Shown here: positions 1 through 8,550 of the stretch, piece after piece
Position numbering within the stretch: position 1 is the first letter of the stretch
Layout: each line of letters opens with the position of its first letter
Assembly: GCF_000807855.2 (NCBI RefSeq)
Contig: NZ_JRYR02000001.1
Span: 442,619-506,618, forward strand
Direction of reading: 5' to 3'
From: Flammeovirga pacifica
Lineage (GTDB): Bacteria > Bacteroidota > Bacteroidia > Cytophagales > Flammeovirgaceae
Length of the DNA: 64,000 nucleotides
The notes under the pieces: model-generated
What the model saw: only the letters and a program-made list of their open reading frames with translations
What the model was told of the DNA's origin: nothing
The model's database searches: none
Position numbers and translations under genes: made by a program

Positions 1-2068
1 TACCAAAAACTTTTCCTGCAAATAACTCATAGTCTAAACCAATATTGATTTGTGATGTCTCTTCCCACTTTAAGTCCGGATTAGCATAGTTGTTATAAGT
101 AACTCCAGAACCAATGCCTACAGCACCGTAAACTTTATCACCAGATAACGTAGGTAAAGATCTATAGTTTCCAATTTCTTGAGAACCAGTAATACCCCAT
201 CCAGCTCTAAGTTTTAAATCACTAATGACATTATTATTACTTAAAAAGGCTTCTTGAGAAATTCTCCAAGCACCCGATACAGAAGGGAAGACACCCCATT
301 TATTATTGTCGCCAAATCGAGAAGATCCATCTGCTCTAAGAGTACCCGTAAAAATGTATTTATCCTTAATACTCACATTCGCTCTACCGATCCAAGAAAT
401 AAGTTTATTAGACTCTTTGTTTGATCCAATGATTAAGGCTCCACTTGCTGCATTTAAATTGTATTCAGCAATCTCATCAATTTGAAACCCTGTAGCATTC
501 GTACTATTTGACTCAAACCCAAAAGATTGATAAGTATAACCAGCTAAAGCATTTAGTTTTACATTACCAAAAGTTTTAGAATAGTTTAAAGTACCTTCAA
601 ATAGCATATTATGTAGGTTCATATTTCTAACGTCAGCATTTCCATTGCCATCGCCAACCCATTCAATAGTACCTGGTAAATAAGCATTTCTTTTTGCTGA
701 GGTAAGATCGCCCCCTACATTGATTTTACCCTTTAGGCCTTCGATAAATTCGGCTTCAATAAAAGCATTACCTAAAACTCTTTGTGTATTCGTGAAATCT
801 CTAACATTCGTTGCCATAATGTATGGATTCTTCTCTAATAAATTGGCAGAAGAATAGTCTTGCGGCAAGAGTGGAGACATACGAATCATATTGTTGATTA
901 CACCTCCATCTAATGCACCACCAACACCATAAGGAAGGTTGTTATTCTTGGTGAATGAACCCATCATATTGGCCCCGAGAGTGACTTTATCAGATAATTT
1001 TTGAGTGATATTCATACGACCACCAATTCTTTCCATTCCAGAATTGATCATGATACCGTCCTGATTTAAATAGTTTACAGAGAATCGATATTGCGTATTA
1101 CTAGTTCCACCAGAAACACCTAAATTATGGTTTTGTGTCATAGCTTGTTGTGTCATGACATCTTGCCAATCTGTATTAGCACCCAAGTCTAAAGGGGTTG
1201 TACCCTCTGCAGCAGTTGCTGAACGATATTCATCAGCAGATAGTACACCAAGTTTTTTCGAAATAGTTGATACTCCAAAATAAGCATCATAATTGACCTT
1301 GGCAGTCCCTTCTTTACCTTTTTTAGTCGTAATGATAATAACACCATTTGCCCCTCTTGCTCCATAAATAGCTGTTGCTGAAGCATCTTTCAAAATATCA
1401 AAAGATTCAATATCGGCAGGGTTGATAGATGCTAAAGGGTTTTTTGGAGCAGAATTAGAGTAAACACCGGCTGTTCCAGGATCAGAAGATCTATTGTCTA
1501 TAGGAAATCCATCAATTACATAAAGAGGTTCATTGGATGCTGTAAGCGATGTACCACCTCTTACACGAATACTCACACCTGCACCAGGTTCACCAGAAGA
1601 TGGAGTCATTTGCACACCAGCAATTTTACCTTGAATCAATTGATCTGGAGAAGTCATAACACCTTGATTAAAATCCTCAGCTTTTACCGAAGACATCGCG
1701 CCAGTAACATCTTTTTTCTCCATCTGACCGTAACCAACAACCACTACTTCCTGTAATTGTTTGGCATCTTCTTTTAGATTGATCGTAAAAGTAGACTGAT
1801 TATTTATAGAGATGACTTGATCTAAAAAACCGATATAACTTATCGTTAATGAAGTAGCATTTTCTGGGACAACAATAGAGAAATTTCCCTCAAAGTCGGT
1901 AGTAGTACCTTTAGATGTTCCAGTGACAATAACATTTACACCAGGGAGTGGGCCGCTACTTTCATCGAGAATTTTACCAGTTAGTTTTTTTTCTTGAGCA
2001 TACAAAGTGGACGTAAATGCTATTGTCATTAATAGCATTAGACTGAAGAAACGTAATAATTTTTTCAT
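1..2068 (-). CDS. SusC/RagA-family TonB-linked outer membrane receptor, 3' end outside window
   Basis: The reading frame runs from an ATG at 2066-2068 leftwards off the window edge (about 689 residues visible, so the last part of the barrel is missing). It begins with a signal peptide ending TLYAQ, then a carboxypeptidase-D-regulatory-like beta-sandwich (residues about 28-100), a TonB-box-like VVVGYG segment, and a plug domain with the SusC signature stretch around GDASATAIYGARGANGVI-type residues (here ILKDASATAIYGARG). Family members import oligosaccharides or peptides across the outer membrane with a SusD lipoprotein, which would normally follow to the left, outside this window. The substrate cannot be told. 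The 550-bp upstream region carries repeat motifs described separately. Confidence 0.95.
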   Translation of the reverse strand, partial: MKKLLRFFSLMLLMTIAFTSTLYAQEKKLTGKILDESSGPLPGVNVIVTGTSKGTTTDFEGNFSIVVPENATSLTISYIGFLDQVISINNQSTFTINLKEDAKQLQEVVVVGYGQMEKKDVTGAMSSVKAEDFNQGVMTSPDQLIQGKIAGVQMTPSSGEPGAGVSIRVRGGTSLTASNEPLYVIDGFPIDNRSSDPGTAGVYSNSAPKNPLASINPADIESFDILKDASATAIYGARGANGVIIITTKKGKEGTAKVNYDAYFGVSTISKKLGVLSADEYRSATAAEGTTPLDLGANTDWQDVMTQQAMTQNHNLGVSGGTSNTQYRFSVNYLNQDGIMINSGMERIGGRMNITQKLSDKVTLGANMMGSFTKNNNLPYGVGGALDGGVINNMIRMSPLLPQDYSSANLLEKNPYIMATNVRDFTNTQRVLGNAFIEAEFIEGLKGKINVGGDLTSAKRNAYLPGTIEWVGDGNGNADVRNMNLHNMLFEGTLNYSKTFGNVKLNALAGYTYQSFGFESNSTNATGFQIDEIAEYNLNAASGALIIGSNKESNKLISWIGRANVSIKDKYIFTGTLRADGSSRFGDNNKWGVFPSVSGAWRISQEAFLSNNNVISDLKLRAGWGITGSQEIGNYRSLPTLSGDKVYGAVGIGSGVTYNNYANPDLKWEETSQINIGLDYELFAGKVFG

Positions 2069-2088
2069 TAGTAAATGTAGTTTTAAAT

Positions 2089-2129
2089 GGACATGAAACG
2101 GACATGTTCAAAAAAATAGTTAGGACATG
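2089..2129. repeat. Three GGACATG direct repeats in susC-like leader
   Basis: GGACATG occurs at 2089-2095, 2100-2106 and 2123-2129, the first two spaced 11 bp, with a related ACATGT at 2144-2150. They lie 20-60 bp upstream of the susC-like start codon, in what should be its 5' leader or core promoter. A regulator-binding site is inferred only from repetition. Confidence 0.45.
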
Positions 2130-2352
2130 TTTGTGTAGTATAAAACATGTAGGAGCAGTTCTAGAATAACTCTTAGACAATAATCAATAGCAGAATAGTT
2201 AGAATTCATTTCATAGTTGCGCAGTAGATTGCTTTGTGATTGTCTTATACAATTGTAAGTCTTATAAAATTGAATTACAAATTGTTATCTTTTCATATAG
2301 GAGGCTTCTGAAGTAGTATTTTTGCATTATTTTTTGATAGATACTTTGTGGT

Positions 2353-2452
2353 GTTGCGTAAAGTTGCGATACATGTTGCGCAATCGGTTGTTTATTACAG
2401 CTAACGATTTTTGTTTTTTATATACATTGAATCACTAAACTGATTGCGCAAC
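2353..2452. promoter_or_regulatory. GTTGCG repeat cluster, putative operator
   Basis: GTTGCG starts at 2353, 2363 and 2375, i.e. spaced 10 and 12 bp, about one helical turn. The last copy is part of GTTGCGCAATC (2375-2385), which recurs inverted as GATTGCGCAAC (2442-2452). TTGCGCAA is itself palindromic. A further GTTGCGCAG is at 2216-2224. The arrangement suggests cooperative binding of a regulator of the susC-like gene or of metH; which one is not decidable from sequence. Confidence 0.45.
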
Positions 2453-2621
2453 GGGTATAGTTAATTTAAAAGTGTATCAAATACTCTTATGTTTATTGTA
2501 CAAAATGAACATTATAAAAAATGAAAAAAAAATGAAGATTCTTATGAATTTTGATGACTGAAAGGGGATTTCATTCAATATTATATGGTCTTTTATGCAA
2601 TTTGTGTTTAATTTGCACTGT

Positions 2622-2728
2622 GCTTATCACGAATGACATAAGAGATCGGGCTCGTAGATGTCATGGCAACCGTTGCTCCCAGCAAAAGGTGCCAAATCCC
2701 GCCTCGGAGGTGTCCGAGAAAGATGAGC
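2622..2728 (+). promoter_or_regulatory. SAM-I (S-box) riboswitch of metH
   Basis: All four S-box helices can be drawn. P1: GCTTATC (2622-2628) with GATGAGC (2722-2728). P2: ATGACA with TGTCAT, enclosing a GAG/CTC inner stem. P3: the hallmark GGCAACC, TTGCT/AGCAA stem and AGGTGCCAAATCC. P4: CTCGG/CCGAG (2703-2717). S-box RNAs bind S-adenosylmethionine and turn off methionine biosynthesis genes, which fits metH about 100 nt downstream. I see no strong intrinsic terminator between P1 and metH, so control may act at translation initiation or by another mechanism; this part is inference. Confidence 0.93.
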
Positions 2729-2827
2729 TATAGCATTCAATTGGGAATGGAAGTCTCAACAATAACTTTTAAGCACGTTTTATCTCTTTAATTAAAAGAG
2801 GATGTGAAACGTAACTTCAAATATCAG

Positions 2828-5800
2828 ATGTCGAAAAAACTCCAAGAGTTAGCAAAAGAGCGTGTGCTCATCCTAGATGGTGCCATGGGTACCATGATTC
2901 AAAAACATAAACTAGGTGAAGAAGATTATAGAGGAGAAAGATTTAAAGATCACCCTTGTGATGTAAAAGGGAATAATGATATGCTTTCTATCACTCAGCC
3001 AGATATTATTCGTGATATTCATAAACAATATTTTAAGGCAGGAGCTGATATCGTTGAGACGAATACTTTTAGTGGTACTACTATCGCTATGGCCGATTAT
3101 CAAATGGAGCCTGATGTTTATGAATTAAATTATTCATCGGCAAAATTAGCTAAAGAGGCAGCGGCAGAATACACTGAGTTAGAACCTCACAAACCTCGTT
3201 TTGTTGCTGGTGCTGTAGGACCAACAAACAGAACAGCATCCATTTCTCCAGATGTAAACGACCCTGGTTACAGAGCCGTTACTTTTGATGATCTTGTAGA
3301 AGCTTATTATTTACAAGTACAGGGACTTGCAGAAGGTGGTGCAGATACAATCTTAATCGAAACAGTATTTGATACATTAAACTGTAAAGCGGCTCTTTTT
3401 GCAGCAGATAAATATTTTACAGATTTTGAAGAAGGAAATGTAGTTCCTGCTTTTCCAGCAGGGAGAGAAGATGAATTTCCTAACTTATATAAAGGAGAGC
3501 GTTTGCCATTGATGGTATCTGGAACAATTACAGATGCATCGGGTAGAACACTTTCAGGACAAGTAGTAGAAGCATTCTGGAACTCAATCAGACATGCAAA
3601 TCTATTTTCTGTAGGTTTAAACTGTGCTTTAGGAGCAGATTTACTTCGTCCTTACATTCAAGAATTATCTCGTGTAGCTGATGTTAATGTATCAGCTTAT
3701 CCAAATGCGGGTCTGCCAAATGAATTTGGTGAGTACGATCAAACATCAGATGAGATGAGTAAAATCTTAGAATCATTTGATGGATTAGTCAACATCATTG
3801 GTGGGTGTTGTGGTACTACGCCTGACCATATTAATGGTATTGCTGAAACATTCAGCAAAGCTAAGGTGAGAGAAATTCCAACATTGGAGCCTTTCCAACG
3901 CTTAAGTGGTTTGGAGCCTGTTACCGTTAAACCTGATAGCATTTTTGTAAACGTTGGAGAAAGAGCTAACGTAACAGGATCTGCAAAATTCCGTCGTCTG
4001 ATTGAAAACGGCGATTTTGAAGCAGCTATTGCAATTGCAAGACATCAAGTAGAAGGTGGAGCACAGGTGATAGACGTTAACATGGATGAAGGGATGTTGG
4101 ATTCTAAGGAATGTATGACACGTTTCTTAAACCTTATCGCTTCTGAGCCTGATATTGCCAAGCTTCCTATTATGGTCGATTCATCGAAATGGGAAATCAT
4201 TGAAGCTGGTTTAAAAACACTACAAGGTAAAGGTATTGTTAACTCTATCTCATTAAAAGAGGGAGAGGAAGACTTTATTCATAAAGCAACCGTAATTAAA
4301 AAATATGGAGCTGCTGCTGTAGTAATGGCGTTTGATGAAGATGGTCAAGCCGATAACTTTGAAAGAAGAAAAGAGATTTGTTCTCGTTCATATGATATAT
4401 TAGTCAATAAAGTAGGTTTCCCTCCACAGGATATCATTTTTGACCCCAATATTTTGGCGGTAGCTACTGGTATTGACGAGCATAATAATTATGCTGTTGA
4501 TTTCTTTAAAGGAACAAAGTGGATTAAAGACAATTTACCTCACGCATTAGTAAGTGGTGGTGTTTCTAACATCTCATTCTCATTTAGAGGAAATAATGGT
4601 GTTAGAGAAGCAATGCACTCTGCATTCTTGTATCATGCAGGTAAGGCAGGTATGGACATGGGTATTGTCAACCCAGGTATGATCGAGGTATACGATGATA
4701 TACCAAAAGATTTATTAGAACGTGTTGAAGATGTTCTTTTAAACAGAAGAGATGATGCCACAGAACGTTTAGTTGATTTTGCTGAAACTGTAAAATCAAA
4801 AGGAAAGAAAAAAGAGGTAGACTTATCTTGGAGAGAAAACTCTGTAGAAGAACGTTTGTCTTATGCATTAGTAAAAGGTTTAGTCGAGTTTATTGATGAA
4901 GATGTTGAAGAAGCTCGTCAAAAATTTGATCGCCCAATTCAAGTAATCGAAGGTCCATTAATGGATGGGATGAACGTAGTTGGTGATTTATTTGGTGAAG
5001 GTAAAATGTTCCTTCCTCAAGTAGTGAAATCTGCTCGTGTAATGAAAAAGGCTGTTGCTATTCTAATTCCTTTTATTGAAGAAGAAAAAGCAAATAATCC
5101 TGAGATGTCTGCTTCTTCATCAGCAGGTAAAATCTTAATGGCTACTGTTAAAGGTGATGTTCATGATATCGGTAAAAATATTGTAAGCGTTGTATTGGCT
5201 TGTAATAACTTCGAGATTATTGATCTTGGGGTAATGGTACCAATGGATAAAATCATTAGAACTGCGGTCGAAGAAAAAGTAGATGTTATCGGACTAAGTG
5301 GTTTGATTACTCCTTCTTTAGACGAGATGGTGTATGTTGCTGAAGAATTAGAACGTCAGGAGTTAAATATTCCTGTACTAATTGGAGGAGCAACTACTTC
5401 AAGAGTACATACAGCTGTAAAAATTGATCCACAATATTCTGGATCGGTAGTACATGTATTGGATGCGTCGAAGTCAGTGCCAATTGCTTCTGCTTATACT
5501 TCTGAAAACAAAGAATACCGTCAAGAGGTCATTCAAGAGTTTAAGGATGAATACGCTGCATTAAGAATAACTCACGCAAAACGTCAGGGAGCAAAGAAAT
5601 TAATTTCTTTAGAAGATGCTCGTAAAAATAAACTAGCGATTGATTGGGAGACTTCATCAATTTCTAAACCTTCGTTTTTAGGAACGAAAGTATATGAAGC
5701 ATTTGATCTAGAAGAAATAGCGAAATACCTAGATTGGACTCCTTTCTTCCAAACTTGGGAACTTGCAGGACGTTATCCAGCAATTTTAAAAGACGAAATT

Positions 5801-6631
5801 GTTGGTCAACAAGCAACAGATTTGTTTAAAGACGCTAAAGCGATGTTGCAAAAAATCATTGATGAGAAATTGCTTCAAGCAAATGCAGTCATTGGTTTCT
5901 TCCCTGCAAACAGTGTCAATGATGATGATATTGAACTGTATCACTTCGAAGAAACAGATGTAGAATTACCTGATGCAGAACACCATCATTCTATTTTCTA
6001 TAAAGAAGATCGTTCAAAGAAAACAGAATTACTTTGCCACCTTAGACAGCAAAATAAGAAAGCTGCAGGTAAACCTAATTTCTGTTTGAGTGATTTTGTG
6101 GCTCCTAAAGAAACAGGTAGAGAAGATTACGTTGGTGGTTTTGCAGTGACTGCAGGTATTGGTTTGGATAAATTAGTTGCAGAATACGAAGCTGATCATG
6201 ATGATTATAATAGTATTATGGTCAAAGCTCTTGCGGATAGATTGGCGGAAGCCTTTACCGAATTGATGCACGAAAAAGTAAGGAAAGAGATTTGGGGATA
6301 TTCAAAAGATGAAATCTTGAATAACGAAGACTTGATTGATGAAAAATATCAAGGTATTCGTCCTGCACCAGGTTACCCTGCTTGTCCTGATCATACAGAA
6401 AAAGACAAGTTATTCAAGCTTCTTGATGTAACCAATAATATTGGTGTAGAACTGACAGAAAGTTATGCTATGATGCCTGCTGCTGCAGTTTCAGGTTGGT
6501 ACTTTGGAAATCAGGAATCAAGATACTTTGGTTTAGGCAAGATCAACGAAGATCAATTAAAAGATTATTCAGAAAGAGTGAACCGACCAGAAAGAGAAAT
6601 GAAAAGATGGTTGGGTACTGTTCTTCTTTAA
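2828..6631 (+). CDS. metH: Cobalamin-dependent methionine synthase (5-methyltetrahydrofolate-homocysteine methyltransferase)
   Basis: Full four-module MetH of 1267 residues. The homocysteine domain starts with [11 protein letters not shown] and supplies zinc ligands in GLNCALG (about 263-269) and GGCCGTTP (about 325). The pterin domain begins near [10 protein letters not shown] (about 375). The cobalamin domain has DVHDIGKN, the D-x-H-x-x-G lower-ligand histidine (about 778). The C-terminal reactivation domain has [12 protein letters not shown] (about 1178). It transfers the methyl group of 5-methyl-THF to homocysteine in the cytoplasm. I chose the ATG at 2828 ([16 protein letters not shown]), which matches the usual family start; a GTG at 2804 in frame, behind an AGAGG, would add eight residues. 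It is monocistronic and preceded by an S-box riboswitch; its B12 supply may come from the operon at 24960-29092. Confidence 0.98.
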   Translation: MSKKLQELAKERVLILDGAMGTMIQKHKLGEEDYRGERFKDHPCDVKGNNDMLSITQPDIIRDIHKQYFKAGADIVETNTFSGTTIAMADYQMEPDVYELNYSSAKLAKEAAAEYTELEPHKPRFVAGAVGPTNRTASISPDVNDPGYRAVTFDDLVEAYYLQVQGLAEGGADTILIETVFDTLNCKAALFAADKYFTDFEEGNVVPAFPAGREDEFPNLYKGERLPLMVSGTITDASGRTLSGQVVEAFWNSIRHANLFSVGLNCALGADLLRPYIQELSRVADVNVSAYPNAGLPNEFGEYDQTSDEMSKILESFDGLVNIIGGCCGTTPDHINGIAETFSKAKVREIPTLEPFQRLSGLEPVTVKPDSIFVNVGERANVTGSAKFRRLIENGDFEAAIAIARHQVEGGAQVIDVNMDEGMLDSKECMTRFLNLIASEPDIAKLPIMVDSSKWEIIEAGLKTLQGKGIVNSISLKEGEEDFIHKATVIKKYGAAAVVMAFDEDGQADNFERRKEICSRSYDILVNKVGFPPQDIIFDPNILAVATGIDEHNNYAVDFFKGTKWIKDNLPHALVSGGVSNISFSFRGNNGVREAMHSAFLYHAGKAGMDMGIVNPGMIEVYDDIPKDLLERVEDVLLNRRDDATERLVDFAETVKSKGKKKEVDLSWRENSVEERLSYALVKGLVEFIDEDVEEARQKFDRPIQVIEGPLMDGMNVVGDLFGEGKMFLPQVVKSARVMKKAVAILIPFIEEEKANNPEMSASSSAGKILMATVKGDVHDIGKNIVSVVLACNNFEIIDLGVMVPMDKIIRTAVEEKVDVIGLSGLITPSLDEMVYVAEELERQELNIPVLIGGATTSRVHTAVKIDPQYSGSVVHVLDASKSVPIASAYTSENKEYRQEVIQEFKDEYAALRITHAKRQGAKKLISLEDARKNKLAIDWETSSISKPSFLGTKVYEAFDLEEIAKYLDWTPFFQTWELAGRYPAILKDEIVGQQATDLFKDAKAMLQKIIDEKLLQANAVIGFFPANSVNDDDIELYHFEETDVELPDAEHHHSIFYKEDRSKKTELLCHLRQQNKKAAGKPNFCLSDFVAPKETGREDYVGGFAVTAGIGLDKLVAEYEADHDDYNSIMVKALADRLAEAFTELMHEKVRKEIWGYSKDEILNNEDLIDEKYQGIRPAPGYPACPDHTEKDKLFKLLDVTNNIGVELTESYAMMPAAAVSGWYFGNQESRYFGLGKINEDQLKDYSERVNRPEREMKRWLGTVLL

Positions 6632-6642
6632 AAATAAAATTC

Positions 6643-6678
6643 AAGAAAAAAGTTTGGGTGTTTATCCAAACTTTTTTC
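6643..6678 (+). terminator. Intrinsic terminator of metH
   Basis: Stem AAGTTTGG / CCAAACTT around an 8-nt loop, followed by a T run, 15 nt after the metH stop codon. Confidence 0.85.
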
Positions 6679-6851
6679 TTTTACTGACATTTGTGTCTAT
6701 TAAACATTTAGTCTTTTTTATTAGGACTTAATCCATTTAGCTTTTTACTTCTTATATAATTTTTTTATTTTCACTATTATAAATTATGTCTTCTGAAACA
6801 TCAAGTTGTATCAAAGACATTACATATTGACCACCATATATTTAGACATAA

Positions 6852-7748
6852 ATGAGCAGATTAGTATCACTGGAAAACGCCGTATTATCAGTTAAAATTT
6901 CAAGAGACGGAGCTGAATTACATTCAGTATATCATAAACAACATCAACAAGAATATTTATGGCAGGCAGATAAGGAAGTTTGGGGTAGACATGCACCCGT
7001 TTTATTTCCTATTGTTGGTCAAGTAGAAGAAGGATATTACGAAGTAGATGGAGTAACATATAAGCTTCCTCAGCATGGTTTTGCAAGAGATATGGAGCAT
7101 AAGTTGGTTACTCAAGATGAATTGTCTTGTATTTTTGAACTGAGATTTGATCATACAACTATTGAAAAGTACCCTTATAAATTTGTTTTCAGAACAATTT
7201 ATGAGATTAAAAATAATAAGTTAAGTATCACCTATCAGGTAGATAATCTTGATACAGAAACGATACATTTTTCTGTAGGAGCACACCCTGGTTTTAATAC
7301 CAATTTTGTGAAAGGAACTTCTTTTGAGGATTATGTTATTGAGTTTTCTGAGCAAGAACCTTTTGAAAGATTACTTTTAGATAATGGTCTTAGAAGTGGG
7401 GCAATTGAACATGATGCGTTGAAAGGAGAAAAAATCCTTCCTTTAAAATACAATACTTTTAAAGATGATGCTATCATTATTGATCATTTCAAATCGGAAT
7501 ACCTAGATATTTATACAAAGAAAGATACTTCTAGAAAATTAAGAATTGGATTCAAAGATTGGCCTCTTTTAGGTATTTGGACTCCTGTAAGTAAGAATGC
7601 AGACTTTGTTTGTATTGAACCTTGGTACGGTGTAGCTGACTTAAGAGATGACAATCATAATTTTAAAGAAAAATATGCCAATCAAATTTTAGAAACAGGA
7701 AAAACTTTTTCTGCTACATTCACTGTTGAGATGATGGATGATGAGTAA
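6852..7748 (+). CDS. Aldose 1-epimerase family protein (LacX-like mutarotase)
   Basis: A 298-residue cytoplasmic protein of the galactose-mutarotase fold. Family landmarks are the histidine in HGFARD (about 75), the second histidine in GAHPGF (about 143) and the acidic residue in CIEPW (about 254), together the catalytic set for interconverting alpha and beta anomers of aldoses. Its opening (SLENAVLSVKISRDGAELHS) is typical of the LacX-like branch, whose true substrates are mostly unknown. The stop codon region overlaps the following thioesterase gene by 11 bp, so the two are translated from one message. No signal peptide. Confidence 0.88.
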   Translation: MSRLVSLENAVLSVKISRDGAELHSVYHKQHQQEYLWQADKEVWGRHAPVLFPIVGQVEEGYYEVDGVTYKLPQHGFARDMEHKLVTQDELSCIFELRFDHTTIEKYPYKFVFRTIYEIKNNKLSITYQVDNLDTETIHFSVGAHPGFNTNFVKGTSFEDYVIEFSEQEPFERLLLDNGLRSGAIEHDALKGEKILPLKYNTFKDDAIIIDHFKSEYLDIYTKKDTSRKLRIGFKDWPLLGIWTPVSKNADFVCIEPWYGVADLRDDNHNFKEKYANQILETGKTFSATFTVEMMDDE

Positions 7749-8487
7749 TATAGAAGAGGCTGTTTGGAGAGAGGTACAATCTGTTAAGGCACATCAAATA
7801 GGACCAAAGTATAAAATGAAACCGTCTACCATTTCTGAGATTTTTCAGGAGGTGGCAGGGAATCATTCGAATGCCGAAAAATTCGGCTTAAGAGAAATGA
7901 TGAAAAACGGTCATGCTTGGGTTTTAGGAAGTATTAAATATGAAGTGAAGCAATGGCCTAAATGGACAGATAATCTTCATATTACTACTTGGGTATTTGA
8001 TGTTCAAAAGTTATCCTCTCAAAGAAATTTTTTGATTAAAAATGATCAAGACGTGGAGATTATTAAGGGATCTTCGAATTGGTTTGGTATCGATTTAAAG
8101 AGAAGAAGACCAATTGTTATTGAAGAATTTATGGAGGAGGTGAAGACAAGAAATGATCTTGTTACCTTAGATAAGCCTTCAAAACTGCAACCTCCTTCAT
8201 CACAAGATTTTGTGACAGAGCGGACAGTAGTTTATTCTGAACTTGATCCGGTAAATCATGTCAATAATATCAAGTACTTTGATTGGATGCTCGATAGTAT
8301 TCCTTATTCTTTTAAATCAAAAAAATTGGTAGAAGTTGAAATCAACTACTTGTCTGAAGTGTTGTTAGATCAAAAAGTGAAGATCATTACAGAACAGCAA
8401 CAGACCAAGAATAGTTATCACCTTATCACTGGAATTTATAGAGAAGACAAACCTGTCTGTATAATACATTCAAAGTGGGAAGTATAA
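7738..8487 (+). CDS. Acyl-ACP thioesterase
   Basis: A 249-residue double hot-dog protein of the acyl-ACP thioesterase family. The N-terminal half has the substrate-cavity pattern (NGHAWVLGSIKYEV, WFGIDLKRRRP), and the second half carries the catalytic DPVNHVNNIKY segment (about 171-181) with the conserved Asn/His. It hydrolyses fatty acyl-ACP to free fatty acid, ending fatty acid synthesis. The start overlaps the upstream epimerase-like gene (ATG at 7738 or at 7741), suggesting translational coupling although no pathway link is obvious. Confidence 0.9.
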   Translation: MMSNIEEAVWREVQSVKAHQIGPKYKMKPSTISEIFQEVAGNHSNAEKFGLREMMKNGHAWVLGSIKYEVKQWPKWTDNLHITTWVFDVQKLSSQRNFLIKNDQDVEIIKGSSNWFGIDLKRRRPIVIEEFMEEVKTRNDLVTLDKPSKLQPPSSQDFVTERTVVYSELDPVNHVNNIKYFDWMLDSIPYSFKSKKLVEVEINYLSEVLLDQKVKIITEQQQTKNSYHLITGIYREDKPVCIIHSKWEV

Positions 8488-8528
8488 AAAAAGAGATGCA
8501 AATACTTAATTTGCATCTCTTTTTTTTG
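8486..8528. terminator. Bidirectional terminator
   Basis: Perfect 11-bp stem GAGATGCAAAT / ATTTGCATCTC flanked by A and T runs on both sides, between the convergent thioesterase and TonB-receptor genes. Confidence 0.88.
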
Positions 8529-8550
8529 ATCAATTAAACCTATTTACAGC

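Larger units (their letters stand above)
2069..2621. other. Intergenic region between divergent susC-like gene and metH, rich in short repeats
   Basis: No credible gene. It holds the susC-like leader with three GGACATG copies (2089-2129), a cluster of GTTGCG direct repeats (2353-2383) and an inverted TTGCGCAA pair (2376-2383 and 2444-2451). The metH leader promoter should lie near 2590-2615, where TTAATTTG (2608-2615) is one base off the Bacteroidota -7 consensus, but I see no convincing -33 partner. Confidence 0.6.

Noticed and set aside
2551-2733. 60-codon open frame upstream of metH
   Set aside because: It lies over the S-box riboswitch; its codons simply follow the conserved RNA.
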